Shown here piece by piece: positions 16,370 through 22,862 of a stretch of 46,734 nt of DNA. Source of the stretch: a virus; the IMG/VR virus record IMGVR_UViG_3300009168_000024, positions 1 to 46,734 of that record; one strand, 5' to 3'. The notes beneath the pieces were generated by a model. It worked only from the letters and a program-made list of their open reading frames with translations. It was not told the DNA's origin and did no database searches. Made by a program: the position numbers and the translations under genes. Every line of letters starts with the position of its first letter. Positions within the stretch are counted from its first letter, which is position 1.

Positions 16370-18673
16370 ATGCCAGATGAGGATGAGTTCCGCCCGGTCC
16401 GCGATATCGCGGCAGAGGCGGAGGTGGTCGACGATGTCGTCGAACAGACCACCGCCCGGCTGGAACAGAACCGAGCCCAGCAGGACGACACCAGCAAGTA
16501 CCCGGCCATGCTCGCCGCCCTCGGCCTCGCCGCCATCGGGTGCGCCATCATCCCGGTCCAGACCCACAAGAAAGACCCGCTCATGGGCAAGCGGTGGGAG
16601 GAGACGGCCCGGACGTACCCGCAGACGTTCCTGCGCAACCCGGGCACCCTGAACTACGGCGTGCTGCCCCCTCCGGGCTGCGTCATCCTCGATGTCGACG
16701 GCGACAACCCGGCGTGGATGGCCGAACTGGCCCAGACCCTCGGCCAACTGCCCGAGACGCGCATCCACGCCTCTCCCAACGGCCAGCACTGGTTCTTCCG
16801 GTGGCCAGACACCCTTCCCCGCCCTTCCGGCCCGTGGTGGGGCCGTGTCGTGGCTCGCTGGCCGTACGGTGACGACGGTCAGGGCTACGTGGTCGGCCCG
16901 GGCTCGCAGGTCAAGCAGCCGGACGGGTCCATCAAGGCGTACAGCGTGCTGTGGGACGAGCCCATCGCCGACCTGCCCCTGTCGTGGGCCGAGAGCGTCC
17001 TTGCGTACCGGCCACCGCGTGCGGTGCCGACCCCTGAGGGGATGGACTGGGACGCAGCGGGAGGTGAGCCGTACGTCCTGCCCGAGTCGGTGCATGAGGG
17101 TGGCCGGTACGACAGCATCGTGCGCTACACCGCACATCTGTACAACCAAGGGCTGTCGATTGCTGAGATGGCCGAGAAAGTGCGCGACGAACTGGTCCCA
17201 CGCTGGACCAAGCCCAAGTCGCAGGCCGAACTGCGCGGTGACTTCCGGCGTGCGACCAAGGACATGGTCGACCGGCTCGGCCCACCGGCCCACGTCCCGC
17301 TGCCCGGCGGCATCGTGCCCGGGTCGCTGCTTGACCCCACGAGTCAGTCCGACGAAGCGTCGGTTGAGCCCACGACACTTGACACGGGAGCGTACGCTCA
17401 GGACTCGCCGACCGTACAGGCGAGTCCTGAGCGTACGAACACGGTTGACCCCACGCCCCTGTTCGGCGCACCATCTCAAGGGGCTCCTGCCGCTGTTTCC
17501 CCCGAGCCAGCGGCGGTCGAGCCCCCGTTCTTCGAACGTGGTGACGTCCTCGCCGACCGGCTCCGGGCGATGGGCCCGGTCCCGTACCTGCTCGACGGTC
17601 TGGTCACGTCATCCGGCCTGAACCTCATCGGTGGCCACCCGAAGTCCGGCAAGTCGCTGGCGGCGCTGCAGATGCAGGCAGCATGGGTCATGGGCGGCGA
17701 CTTCCTCGGCCACGCCGCCGACCAGCGCGGGCACCGCGTGGCCGGGTACGTCACGCAGGAGGGCTCGCGTGACCTCATGCGTGAGCGTCTGGACCGGCTG
17801 TACGCCGCCCATCCGGGCATGGACGCCACGGGGCGCTTCCTGACCGCCTTCCTCAAGCCGCTCCTGTTCACGAAGGAGGGCTACGCCTTCATGGCCGAGC
17901 GCATCTCGGCCATCGAGTCCGAGTACAGTGCCCGGCCCGGCCCGCTCGACCTGTGGCTGACCCTCGACCCGCTCCGTGACTTCATGCCGTCCGGTGCCGA
18001 CGAGAACGACGCCAAGCACATGGCCGAGGTCAAGCGGTGGTGCCGCACGCTGCTGTCCGAGTTCACGTTCCTGTCGTTCACGGTCGTCCACCACCTGCGC
18101 AAGGCGGCGAACGGCGACACCGGGCTGGAACTGTCCGGCTCGGGGGCCACGTACGCGATGACTGACTCGACGCTCACGTGGAAGGCCAAGAAGAAGGACG
18201 AGGACGAGTACGACGACACTGGCTTCCTGCGTACGCGTCGACCGCTGCGTGGGACGTACAACATCGAGTCGCGCGGTGGTGAGCCGAGTGGTGGCCCGTG
18301 GCGCTATGACCAGCACAGTGGCCTCATCGTTCCCGACAACCAGCGCGAGACGGACACCCTTGGCCGCTCACAGCCCGGCGAGACGCAGCGCACCGTCTAC
18401 GACCTCCTGCTCGACGCCGGTGGTCGCGGCATCACCGGCCCCGAGGTCAGCGCCCTCTTCCCCGAACTGACCCCGGCGGCAGCCGGTGCCGCCCTTCTCC
18501 GGCTGTACAAGGACGGCAAGGCCGACCAGACCGGCGATACCACCAGTGGTGGCCGTGGCAACGCCAAGCGGTACTACGGCAGGGGCTGGAGCCCGGCGAA
18601 TGACCCGGCTGGGTTGGTGCCGCCGGACGAGTCCGAGGACTTCACCCCGGACCCCCTGCATCCGGTCGACTGA
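16370..18673 (+). CDS. Bifunctional primase-polymerase / RepA-like helicase
   Basis: 767 residues. The N-terminal archaeo-eukaryotic primase-polymerase fold (about 50-250) has the catalytic DVDGD with Asp 108 and Asp 110, SPNGQHWFFR with His 140, and VVGPGSQVK. A low-complexity linker follows (about 300-385). The C-terminal RecA-like helicase (about 395-640) has Walker A GGHPKSGKS at about 421-429 and Walker B WLTLDP. A winged-helix-like tail is at about 655-705 (TGPEVSALFPELT). It would prime and unwind DNA at the phage origin; iteron-like repeats lie just downstream. No other DNA polymerase gene is present, so either the host polymerase or this PrimPol must extend DNA. The start was chosen for its GAGGAG site. 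Confidence 0.88.
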   Translation: MPDEDEFRPVRDIAAEAEVVDDVVEQTTARLEQNRAQQDDTSKYPAMLAALGLAAIGCAIIPVQTHKKDPLMGKRWEETARTYPQTFLRNPGTLNYGVLPPPGCVILDVDGDNPAWMAELAQTLGQLPETRIHASPNGQHWFFRWPDTLPRPSGPWWGRVVARWPYGDDGQGYVVGPGSQVKQPDGSIKAYSVLWDEPIADLPLSWAESVLAYRPPRAVPTPEGMDWDAAGGEPYVLPESVHEGGRYDSIVRYTAHLYNQGLSIAEMAEKVRDELVPRWTKPKSQAELRGDFRRATKDMVDRLGPPAHVPLPGGIVPGSLLDPTSQSDEASVEPTTLDTGAYAQDSPTVQASPERTNTVDPTPLFGAPSQGAPAAVSPEPAAVEPPFFERGDVLADRLRAMGPVPYLLDGLVTSSGLNLIGGHPKSGKSLAALQMQAAWVMGGDFLGHAADQRGHRVAGYVTQEGSRDLMRERLDRLYAAHPGMDATGRFLTAFLKPLLFTKEGYAFMAERISAIESEYSARPGPLDLWLTLDPLRDFMPSGADENDAKHMAEVKRWCRTLLSEFTFLSFTVVHHLRKAANGDTGLELSGSGATYAMTDSTLTWKAKKKDEDEYDDTGFLRTRRPLRGTYNIESRGGEPSGGPWRYDQHSGLIVPDNQRETDTLGRSQPGETQRTVYDLLLDAGGRGITGPEVSALFPELTPAAAGAALLRLYKDGKADQTGDTTSGGRGNAKRYYGRGWSPANDPAGLVPPDESEDFTPDPLHPVD
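17391..17437. repeat. Perfect 19-bp inverted repeat inside primase-helicase linker
   Basis: Arms 17391-17409 and 17419-17437 are exact reverse complements separated by 9 bases. It encodes about residues 340-356 of the interdomain linker. It is flanked by near-identical CGGTTGA(G/C)CCCACG segments on either side (about 17361 and 17445). Confidence 0.9.
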
Positions 18674-18674
18674 T

Positions 18675-18730
18675 GCGCTAAACCCCTCACCTCGGCCCCC
18701 TATAGGGGGGGGCCGTGAGGGGTTTAGCGC
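18675..18730. repeat. Long nested hairpin after primase-helicase gene
   Basis: Outer arms GCGCTAAACCCCTCAC and its exact reverse complement (18675-18690 and 18715-18730) enclose an inner GGCCCCC/GGGGGCC stem with a TATA loop. The result is an almost continuous stem of more than 20 bp. It starts 2 bases after the stop codon and contains one iteron copy in each arm, so it could be both terminator and origin element. Confidence 0.85.
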
Positions 18731-18835
18731 AAACCCTTCGTCGTTCCGCACGTGAGGGGTTTCGTTCGTGCTTGTGAGGGGTATGTGAGGGGTTTCGTGA
18801 GGGGTTAGGGCTGTTGGGTTTCGTGAGGGGTTTTC
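18715..18835 (+). other. Candidate replication origin: six GTGAGGGGT iterons
   Basis: Direct copies of GTGAGGGGT begin at 18715, 18752, 18774, 18785, 18797 and 18823, plus an inverted copy at 18682-18690. Several spacings are 11, 12 or 22 bases, close to whole helical turns. Most copies extend to GTGAGGGGTTTCG. Clustered, phased iterons next to a primase-helicase gene are the classic architecture of a replication origin recognised by a Rep or primase-type protein. Transcription-factor sites are the main alternative. Confidence 0.6.
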
Positions 18836-19209
18836 CACGGACTCGGGCGTACCGGATTGACACCCTGCAGCCCAGCCCCCCACCCCTACCCGGGGGCCCA
18901 TGTCCCCCAAACGCGACGGAGCGCGGCGAAACGTGGGGGGAGAGGGGTCTTGCCCTCACCAAACGTGCTGCGGGGGGGCACCCACCACCCACGCCGCGCC
19001 CCGGGGCACCCTAGATAGACCGCACGCACGGCACCCAGCACCCAGACCCAGCACACACTGCGGCTCAGGCTCTGACATGCCGGGTGAGAGGAGGCAGGTG
19101 AGCGTGGCCTGAGCGTGGGCCGAACGTGGCGACCTGCCAGCCGGGCCGGACTTGCGGCCCGATGGGTCGACCCATGACCCCACCCACCTGCCACCACTCA
19201 CGCTCACAC
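18836..19209. other. Noncoding G-rich stretch with hairpin and palindrome
   Basis: No convincing gene: frames here lack ribosome binding sites and normal codon use. It contains C- and G-tracts (18871-18980), tandem TGAGCGTGG at about 19098 and 19110, and a 7-bp hairpin at 19142-19161 (CGGGCCG/CGGCCCG). Directly after it is the 14-bp palindrome ATGGGTCGACCCAT at 19162-19175. The last two lie just upstream of a promoter and could be operator sites. Confidence 0.5.
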
Positions 19210-19239
19210 TTGCGTTGCCCCCACCACCTGTGCTACCTT
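19210..19239 (+). promoter_or_regulatory. Extended -10 promoter for structured RNA and small-gene operon
   Basis: TTGCGT at 19210-19215 is followed after 18 bases by TACCTT at 19234-19239, with an extended -10 TG at 19231-19232. The TGNTACNNT pattern recurs before three other early transcription units. Predicted start is near 19246. Confidence 0.6.
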
Positions 19240-19245
19240 ACGGCC

Positions 19246-19764
19246 ATCAGCCACCCCGAGCGTTGAGGAAACGGGGTCGAACTCGCGGCGAACAGGCTCC
19301 TCGGAGCCGATGAAAGAACCGGGCGAGAGTCGACAACAGGTGACTGAGCCAGACCGAACGGAGCGCACACGAGGCAGGGGCCACGACCTAAGTGGAACCA
19401 CCCGATGCCGAGCGCGAGACTCCCCTGCAAGACGACCTGCTGACGGCGACCGAACCAACGGTCCAACGGCGCAGGGCCGGACACTGGGGTCGGACGGACC
19501 ATGAGAGCGAAAGACCCGAACGGGCCGCTGCACCATCGCCAGCACGGATACCGGCAACGACGACCGGAACGTGACAGCCGAGAGGCTGAGATGAAGCGGG
19601 CTCCAAGTAGGCCCCCGGCACCAGCCGGGAAGTAGCCCTGAGCAGGCCGATTGCAAGGCCGCTCCGAGTAGCCCCCACCCCGGGGTCCAGCCGCACGAAC
19701 ACCATCACCATCCCGATGGAGCGACCCTGCTGGAGCCGGTGCGTGGGCCGAACCACCGATGGTC
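19246..19764 (+). ncRNA. Large structured noncoding RNA leader (about 520 nt)
   Basis: This stretch has no plausible gene but is dense in perfect local hairpins with small loops. Examples are GGCTC-CTCG-GAGCC at 19295-19308, a GACCG/CGGTC stem at 19448-19463, GGTC/GACC at 19488-19500, CAGCC-GAGA-GGCTG with a GNRA loop at 19575-19588, and CCCGGC-ACCA-GCCGGG at 19614-19629. Three AGTAGSCCC-like segments alternate with hairpins between 19594 and 19665. Joining regions are purine-rich with repeated GAA/GCGA elements, as in large ornate phage RNAs such as ROOL or GOLLD; membership in either class is not established. It starts at the promoter and would end at the predicted hammerhead cleavage site after 19764, giving a defined 3' end. 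Role unknown. Confidence 0.55.
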
Positions 19765-19810
19765 GCCGGGATGCATCACCCGGCCTGATGAGCCCACAGA
19801 GGGCGAAACC
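19761..19810 (+). ncRNA. Candidate type III hammerhead ribozyme (short stem III)
   Basis: All catalytic-core elements are present in order. GGT then C17 at 19764 (predicted cleavage after it) is followed by stem I GCCGGG/CCCGGC (19765-19770 with 19779-19784) and CTGATGA at 19785-19791. Stem II GCCC-ACAGA-GGGC (19792-19804), GAA at 19805-19807, and ACC at 19808-19810 pairing with GGT complete it. Stem III has only 3 bp. A competing type II fold pairs GTGGGC (19743-19748) with GCCCAC (19792-19797), but it lacks one A of the conserved GAA-A and needs a bulged C. Cleavage would separate the upstream structured RNA from the small-gene mRNA. Confidence 0.55.
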
Positions 19811-19824
19811 TAGGAGAACCACCC

Positions 19825-20085
19825 ATGGCCACCATCCGAACCATCCGAACCGTCCGCCCGGCCTACACCGAGAGCGAGGCGTTCGCCGTCGCCGAGGCCC
19901 TGAACACGCAGGCCGTCGCCATCCGAACCCGGATGCTGGAGACGGAGCATCGTGCCAAGAACCACCGCCTCAATGGCCGCGACACGGCCAGCGACATCGT
20001 CCTGCAGGAACTCCCTCTGCTGACCGCACGGCTCAACGCCGTGAACGCCGCTCGCATCGCTCTGGCCGATGCCATGAACGTCTGA
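19825..20085 (+). CDS. Small helical protein of ribozyme-flanked operon (86 aa)
   Basis: Unrecognised protein with a Thr/Arg-rich N terminus (MATIRTIRTVRP) and then two predicted helices (ESEAFAVAEALNTQ, and ITxR to the C terminus) with heptad-like Leu/Ala/Ile spacing. No Cys/His pairs or membrane segment. TAGGAGAACC lies 5 bases before the ATG. The gene sits between two hammerhead candidates; the last base of its TGA stop is the first paired base of the next ribozyme, so terminating ribosomes may affect ribozyme folding. Function unknown. Confidence 0.75.
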   Translation: MATIRTIRTVRPAYTESEAFAVAEALNTQAVAIRTRMLETEHRAKNHRLNGRDTASDIVLQELPLLTARLNAVNAARIALADAMNV

Positions 20086-20140
20086 GCCGAAACCCCGAGA
20101 GGGGTCGTTCCGACCTGACCGCCCGGAGCCTGATGAGGCT
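20085..20140 (+). ncRNA. Type II hammerhead ribozyme
   Basis: Complete consensus. Open stem II pairs AGCC (20085-20088) with GGCT (20137-20140). Then come GAA (20089-20091) and stem III ACCCC-GAGA-GGGGT (20092-20105) with the required A15.1-U16.1 pair. C17 at 20106 precedes the predicted cut before G20107. Stem I pairs GTTCCG (20107-20112) with CGGAGC (20124-20129), including one G-U, and CTGATGA lies at 20130-20136. The order of elements is that of bacterial and phage type II hammerheads. It lies in the gap between two small genes and would split their shared mRNA. Confidence 0.88.
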
Positions 20141-20170
20141 AGGTCACCGCATCACCGAGGAGAACGCCCC

Positions 20171-20419
20171 ATGGCGCTCATCTACCCCAGCAACGTCCAG
20201 CCGTTCGCCAACCGCTGGGCGAACCGTGCGGACTACCGTGCGGCCTACGCCGCTGACCAGCCGGACGACCGGTGGGTCGTCGCGGCGAACGGCGACGAAG
20301 TCCCGTTCCTGCGCCAGAACCGCTGGTGCATCCGGGTCTGGAACCCGCGCACCGTCACCCACGGCATCCTCGACATCGGCACGGACATCGTGACCGACGA
20401 GACGAACCCGTGGGACTAG
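20171..20419 (+). CDS. Small hypothetical protein (82 aa)
   Basis: Compact, Trp-rich protein (about five Trp) with a mix of beta-prone segments: DRWVVAANGDEVPF and RWCIRVWNPRTVTHGILDIG. The spacing suggests a small beta-sandwich or barrel, but no family is recognised. GAGGAGAACGCCCC precedes the ATG. It is flanked on both sides by type II hammerhead ribozymes, so after processing its coding sequence would be carried alone on a fragment of about 360 nt. Function unknown. Confidence 0.75.
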   Translation: MALIYPSNVQPFANRWANRADYRAAYAADQPDDRWVVAANGDEVPFLRQNRWCIRVWNPRTVTHGILDIGTDIVTDETNPWD

Positions 20420-20443
20420 TCGCCATCCCTGTCGCCGGTCCGT

Positions 20444-20497
20444 AGCCGAAACCCCCACGGGGGTCGTCCCGCCTGCCGAGCGGGGCCTGATGAGGCT
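20444..20497 (+). ncRNA. Type II hammerhead ribozyme
   Basis: Second complete copy. Stem II pairs AGCC (20444-20447) with GGCT (20494-20497). GAA is at 20448-20450, and stem III is ACCCC/GGGGT with loop CACG (20451-20464). C17 at 20465 gives a predicted cut before G20466. Stem I pairs GTCCCG (20466-20471) with CGGGGC (20481-20486), and CTGATGA lies at 20487-20493. Compared with the copy at 20085, both stem I strands changed together (TTCC/GGAG becomes TCCC/GGGG). That covariation supports the pairing. It begins 25 bases after the stop of the 82-aa gene. Confidence 0.88.
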
Positions 20498-20519
20498 AGG
20501 CATCACATCGAGGAGAACC

Positions 20520-20840
20520 ATGGCCACGACCATGCGCACCGAGGACGAGGGTGTCCTCAACATCAACACCACGCCGAACGGGCGGGTCCGCCTGTTCGTC
20601 GAGGACGGGTGCGGCGACCGCGCCGTGGTCTACCTGACCGCGACCGAGGCCGAGGCGCTCATCAGCGACCTGCGCCAGCGCATCGCGCCGGTCGAGTCGA
20701 CGCCGGTCCACACCGTCCGTGGTGGCAAGCCTGCCGCCGAGTTCGGGGCGTACGGCGTGCCCCACGACATGGACTGCCCCGGCTGTCAGGGCACGTCGTT
20801 CACCGCATCGCCGCGCAGCGAAGCGTACTGGGCGTCGTGA
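20520..20840 (+). CDS. Small hypothetical protein (106 aa)
   Basis: The ATG at 20520 directly follows an AGGAGAACC site; an in-frame start at 20490 lies inside the ribozyme core and is rejected. The N-terminal half looks like a small beta-rich domain (GVLNINTTPNGRVRLFVEDG) followed by a helix TATEAEALISDLRQRI. The C terminus carries a CPGC pair near residue 90 that could be half of a zinc site, but no partner pair is seen. Its stop overlaps the next start (TGATG), giving tight coupling. Function unknown. Confidence 0.75.
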   Translation: MATTMRTEDEGVLNINTTPNGRVRLFVEDGCGDRAVVYLTATEAEALISDLRQRIAPVESTPVHTVRGGKPAAEFGAYGVPHDMDCPGCQGTSFTASPRSEAYWAS

Positions 20841-21109
20841 TGAGCCGCCGCATCCTCAGGTCATGGACGGTCAACGTCGTCGAGGACGAGCCGTTCACCA
20901 TGCTGACCGTCAAGGACGGCAAGTCGGTCGACACCGGTCGCAGGGCCGTCACGGTCCTGCGCACCAAGGGTGACCGGAACGTGACCCACGCCGCCGACAT
21001 CCCCGAGGGCTGGGACACGCGGTACCACCTGTACTGCCGGGTCGCCCTCGGTCGTCGGGCCAAGTCCGACCCGCTCGGTGCGGGCTACGTCATCCTCCGC
21101 TGCCTCTAG
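20840..21109 (+). CDS. Small hypothetical protein (89 aa)
   Basis: The start overlaps the stop of the previous gene. It is basic and beta-prone (RSWTVNVVEDEPFTMLTV and YHLYCRVALG), with a C-terminal GYVILRCL. Two cysteines are too far apart for an obvious zinc site. No family recognised. It is the last gene of the ribozyme-flanked operon and is followed by a multi-stem RNA element that may end the transcript. Confidence 0.7.
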   Translation: MSRRILRSWTVNVVEDEPFTMLTVKDGKSVDTGRRAVTVLRTKGDRNVTHAADIPEGWDTRYHLYCRVALGRRAKSDPLGAGYVILRCL

Positions 21110-21121
21110 ACCCCACCGCCT

Positions 21122-21196
21122 TGTGCCCTGACCCTGCCGAACCGGCAATGGCATGACCCAACCGACACGGGGGCGTCCCCGAGGGGTCAGGGCACA
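21122..21196 (+). ncRNA. Three-way-junction RNA element or terminator
   Basis: A perfect 13-bp closing stem (21122-21134 with 21184-21196, TGTGCCCTGACCC and its reverse complement) encloses two perfect 5-bp hairpins. These are TGCCG-AAC-CGGCA (21135-21147) and CGGGG-GCGT-CCCCG (21168-21181), joined by a 20-base linker. No T-run follows. It could terminate or protect the 3' end of the small-gene transcript, or be a cis-acting regulatory RNA for the downstream AAA+ gene. It does not match the hammerhead core. Confidence 0.6.
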
Positions 21197-21213
21197 CACG
21201 GTGCGCTCTACGG

Positions 21214-21222
21214 TGCTACCAT
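21214..21222 (+). promoter_or_regulatory. Extended -10 promoter for AAA+ gene
   Basis: TGC-TACCAT matches the TGNTACNNT element shared with the promoters at 19231, 24194 and 26227. Transcription would start near 21229, giving a leader of about 50 nt that ends in CACACGAGGAGAAC before the GTG start. Confidence 0.5.
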
Positions 21223-21277
21223 CATCCATCCACACAGGGCCGCTCATCACGGCCCACCACACGAGGAGAACGCACAG

Positions 21278-22819
21278 GTGGCGAACATCGCAACCAACCT
21301 CAAGGACGGCCACGTCTGGAAGAGGTCATCCCGCCCGCTGGTCGGGCGGGCCATCGGCTACGGCCCACACGCCGTCATCTACCGCGACGCCGCCGGGGAG
21401 ATTGAACTCCAGCGTGGCAGCACGGTGCTGGCCAAGACGGACGGTGACAAGTACCGCCTGTTCCTGAACAACATGTGGGCTGCCGACCCGAACGCGGTGC
21501 CTGCAGTCAAGGCCGACCCGGTCATCCCGTACGTCAACAAGTTCCTCGGCACGTACGGCAAGGTCGAGACGTACTGGCGCACCAAGGAACTGCGCTTCGT
21601 GCCGGGCAAGAACGCGCCGCTGCTTGCGGCCACGCCGGTGGTCCGCACCGAGCAGGTCACGCCGCTGGCGGCAGTGTCCGGCACGGTCGCGGCGAGCAGC
21701 GCCATCCAGCAGGCTGCGGTCGAGGCCGAGGCCGAGCGCCGTGCGCAGGCTCAGGCCGCGCTCGACGAGGCCAACCGCATCGAGGATGCACGCATCGAGG
21801 CGCTGCTCCGCGAGGAGCAGGCTGCCAAGGCACGTGCCGATGCCGAGGCGCAGGCCGAGCGTGAGCGACTGGCTGCGATGGCCGCGCAGCATCCGACCGT
21901 TCCGCTCACCGGTGTCACGCACTCGGTCATCGAGGGCATCGACATGACCACGCTGCCGGGTGGCATCGCGGTCGAGGCACGGCACACCCGGACCATGGTC
22001 GACGGCGTGGCTGCAAGGCTGCGCGATGACATCGCTGCGGTCCTCATCACCGGTCCGTCGGGCACGGCCAAGACGATGCTCGTCCGGTCGTTCGCCAAGG
22101 CCGCTGGCCGTGACCTCATCACGGTGCAGGGTGTTGCGGTCACCGAGGCTGCCGATTGGTTCGGCCAGACCATCCTCGATGGCAACGGCACGCGCTACGT
22201 CCTCTCCCCGTTCGGTCAGGCACTGGCCGATGGCCGGGGCGATGTCATCGTCCTGCTCGACGAGGCCAACCGGGCTGCGTCACCTGCCGCGCTCAACGCG
22301 GTGCTGTCGCTGCTCGACGGGCAGCGTGAGGTCTACGTGCCGGGCTACGGCACGCTGCGCCTGCCCAAGGGCATGCTCGTCATCGTCACCGCCAACGTCG
22401 GTGCGGAGTACGTCGGCACGGTGCCGTTCGACGCCGCAGTGCGCCAGCGGTTCAGCCTCGGCATCAAACTCGACTACCCGGTCGAGTCGGTCGAGGTCGA
22501 CATCCTCATGAGCCTCGCCGGTATCGGCAAGCCCACGGCCCAGCGCATGGTGCGCATGGCCAACCAGCAGCGCCCGCTCAAGACGGACATGGTCCAGTTC
22601 CCGAGCGGGACCGGCCTCTCGACCCGGATGCTGGTCGATGCGGCCACGCGCCACGCCCATTCGGGCACCGACCTCCGCGAGGTGCTGGTCGGCCTGTTCG
22701 ACGCACAGTTCGACCCCGAGGACATGAAGGCCCTCGGCATCATCCTCGACCAGTACTTCCCGGCTGGCGGCAACGCCACGCTGCCGGTCGACACCCAGAA
22801 CGTGGACGAGGCGGTCTAG
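21278..22819 (+). CDS. MoxR/CobS-type AAA+ ATPase
   Basis: 513 residues. The N-terminal domain (1-130) is unrecognised. A charged Ala/Glu/Arg coiled coil spans about 145-210. The AAA+ core (about 235-440) has Walker A GPSGTAKT at about 257-264, Walker B VIVLLDEANRA at about 325-335, sensor 1 VIVTANVG at about 370, and an arginine-finger-like AAVRQRFS at about 390. The LDEANRA and P-loop style are those of MoxR, CbbQ and CobS ATPases, which remodel partners through VWA-domain proteins. An HExxH protein and a VWA protein follow, so a three-part machine is likely. The GTG start has GAGGAGAAC upstream. Substrate unknown. Confidence 0.85.
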   Translation: MANIATNLKDGHVWKRSSRPLVGRAIGYGPHAVIYRDAAGEIELQRGSTVLAKTDGDKYRLFLNNMWAADPNAVPAVKADPVIPYVNKFLGTYGKVETYWRTKELRFVPGKNAPLLAATPVVRTEQVTPLAAVSGTVAASSAIQQAAVEAEAERRAQAQAALDEANRIEDARIEALLREEQAAKARADAEAQAERERLAAMAAQHPTVPLTGVTHSVIEGIDMTTLPGGIAVEARHTRTMVDGVAARLRDDIAAVLITGPSGTAKTMLVRSFAKAAGRDLITVQGVAVTEAADWFGQTILDGNGTRYVLSPFGQALADGRGDVIVLLDEANRAASPAALNAVLSLLDGQREVYVPGYGTLRLPKGMLVIVTANVGAEYVGTVPFDAAVRQRFSLGIKLDYPVESVEVDILMSLAGIGKPTAQRMVRMANQQRPLKTDMVQFPSGTGLSTRMLVDAATRHAHSGTDLREVLVGLFDAQFDPEDMKALGIILDQYFPAGGNATLPVDTQNVDEAV

Positions 22820-22829
22820 TACCGCCTCG
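22807..22829 (+). terminator. Hairpin at end of AAA+ gene
   Basis: Perfect 9-bp stem CGAGGCGGT/ACCGCCTCG with loop CTAGT that contains the TAG stop codon itself. No T-run follows, so it is more likely an attenuator or mRNA stability element than a full terminator. Confidence 0.45.
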
Positions 22830-22862
22830 GTTCACACCACATCACGAGGAGAACCACCAGTC

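Noticed and set aside
19204-19656. Minus- and plus-strand open frames inside the structured RNA region
   Set aside because: None has a ribosome binding site or the genome's codon pattern, and all interrupt the hairpin-rich RNA.
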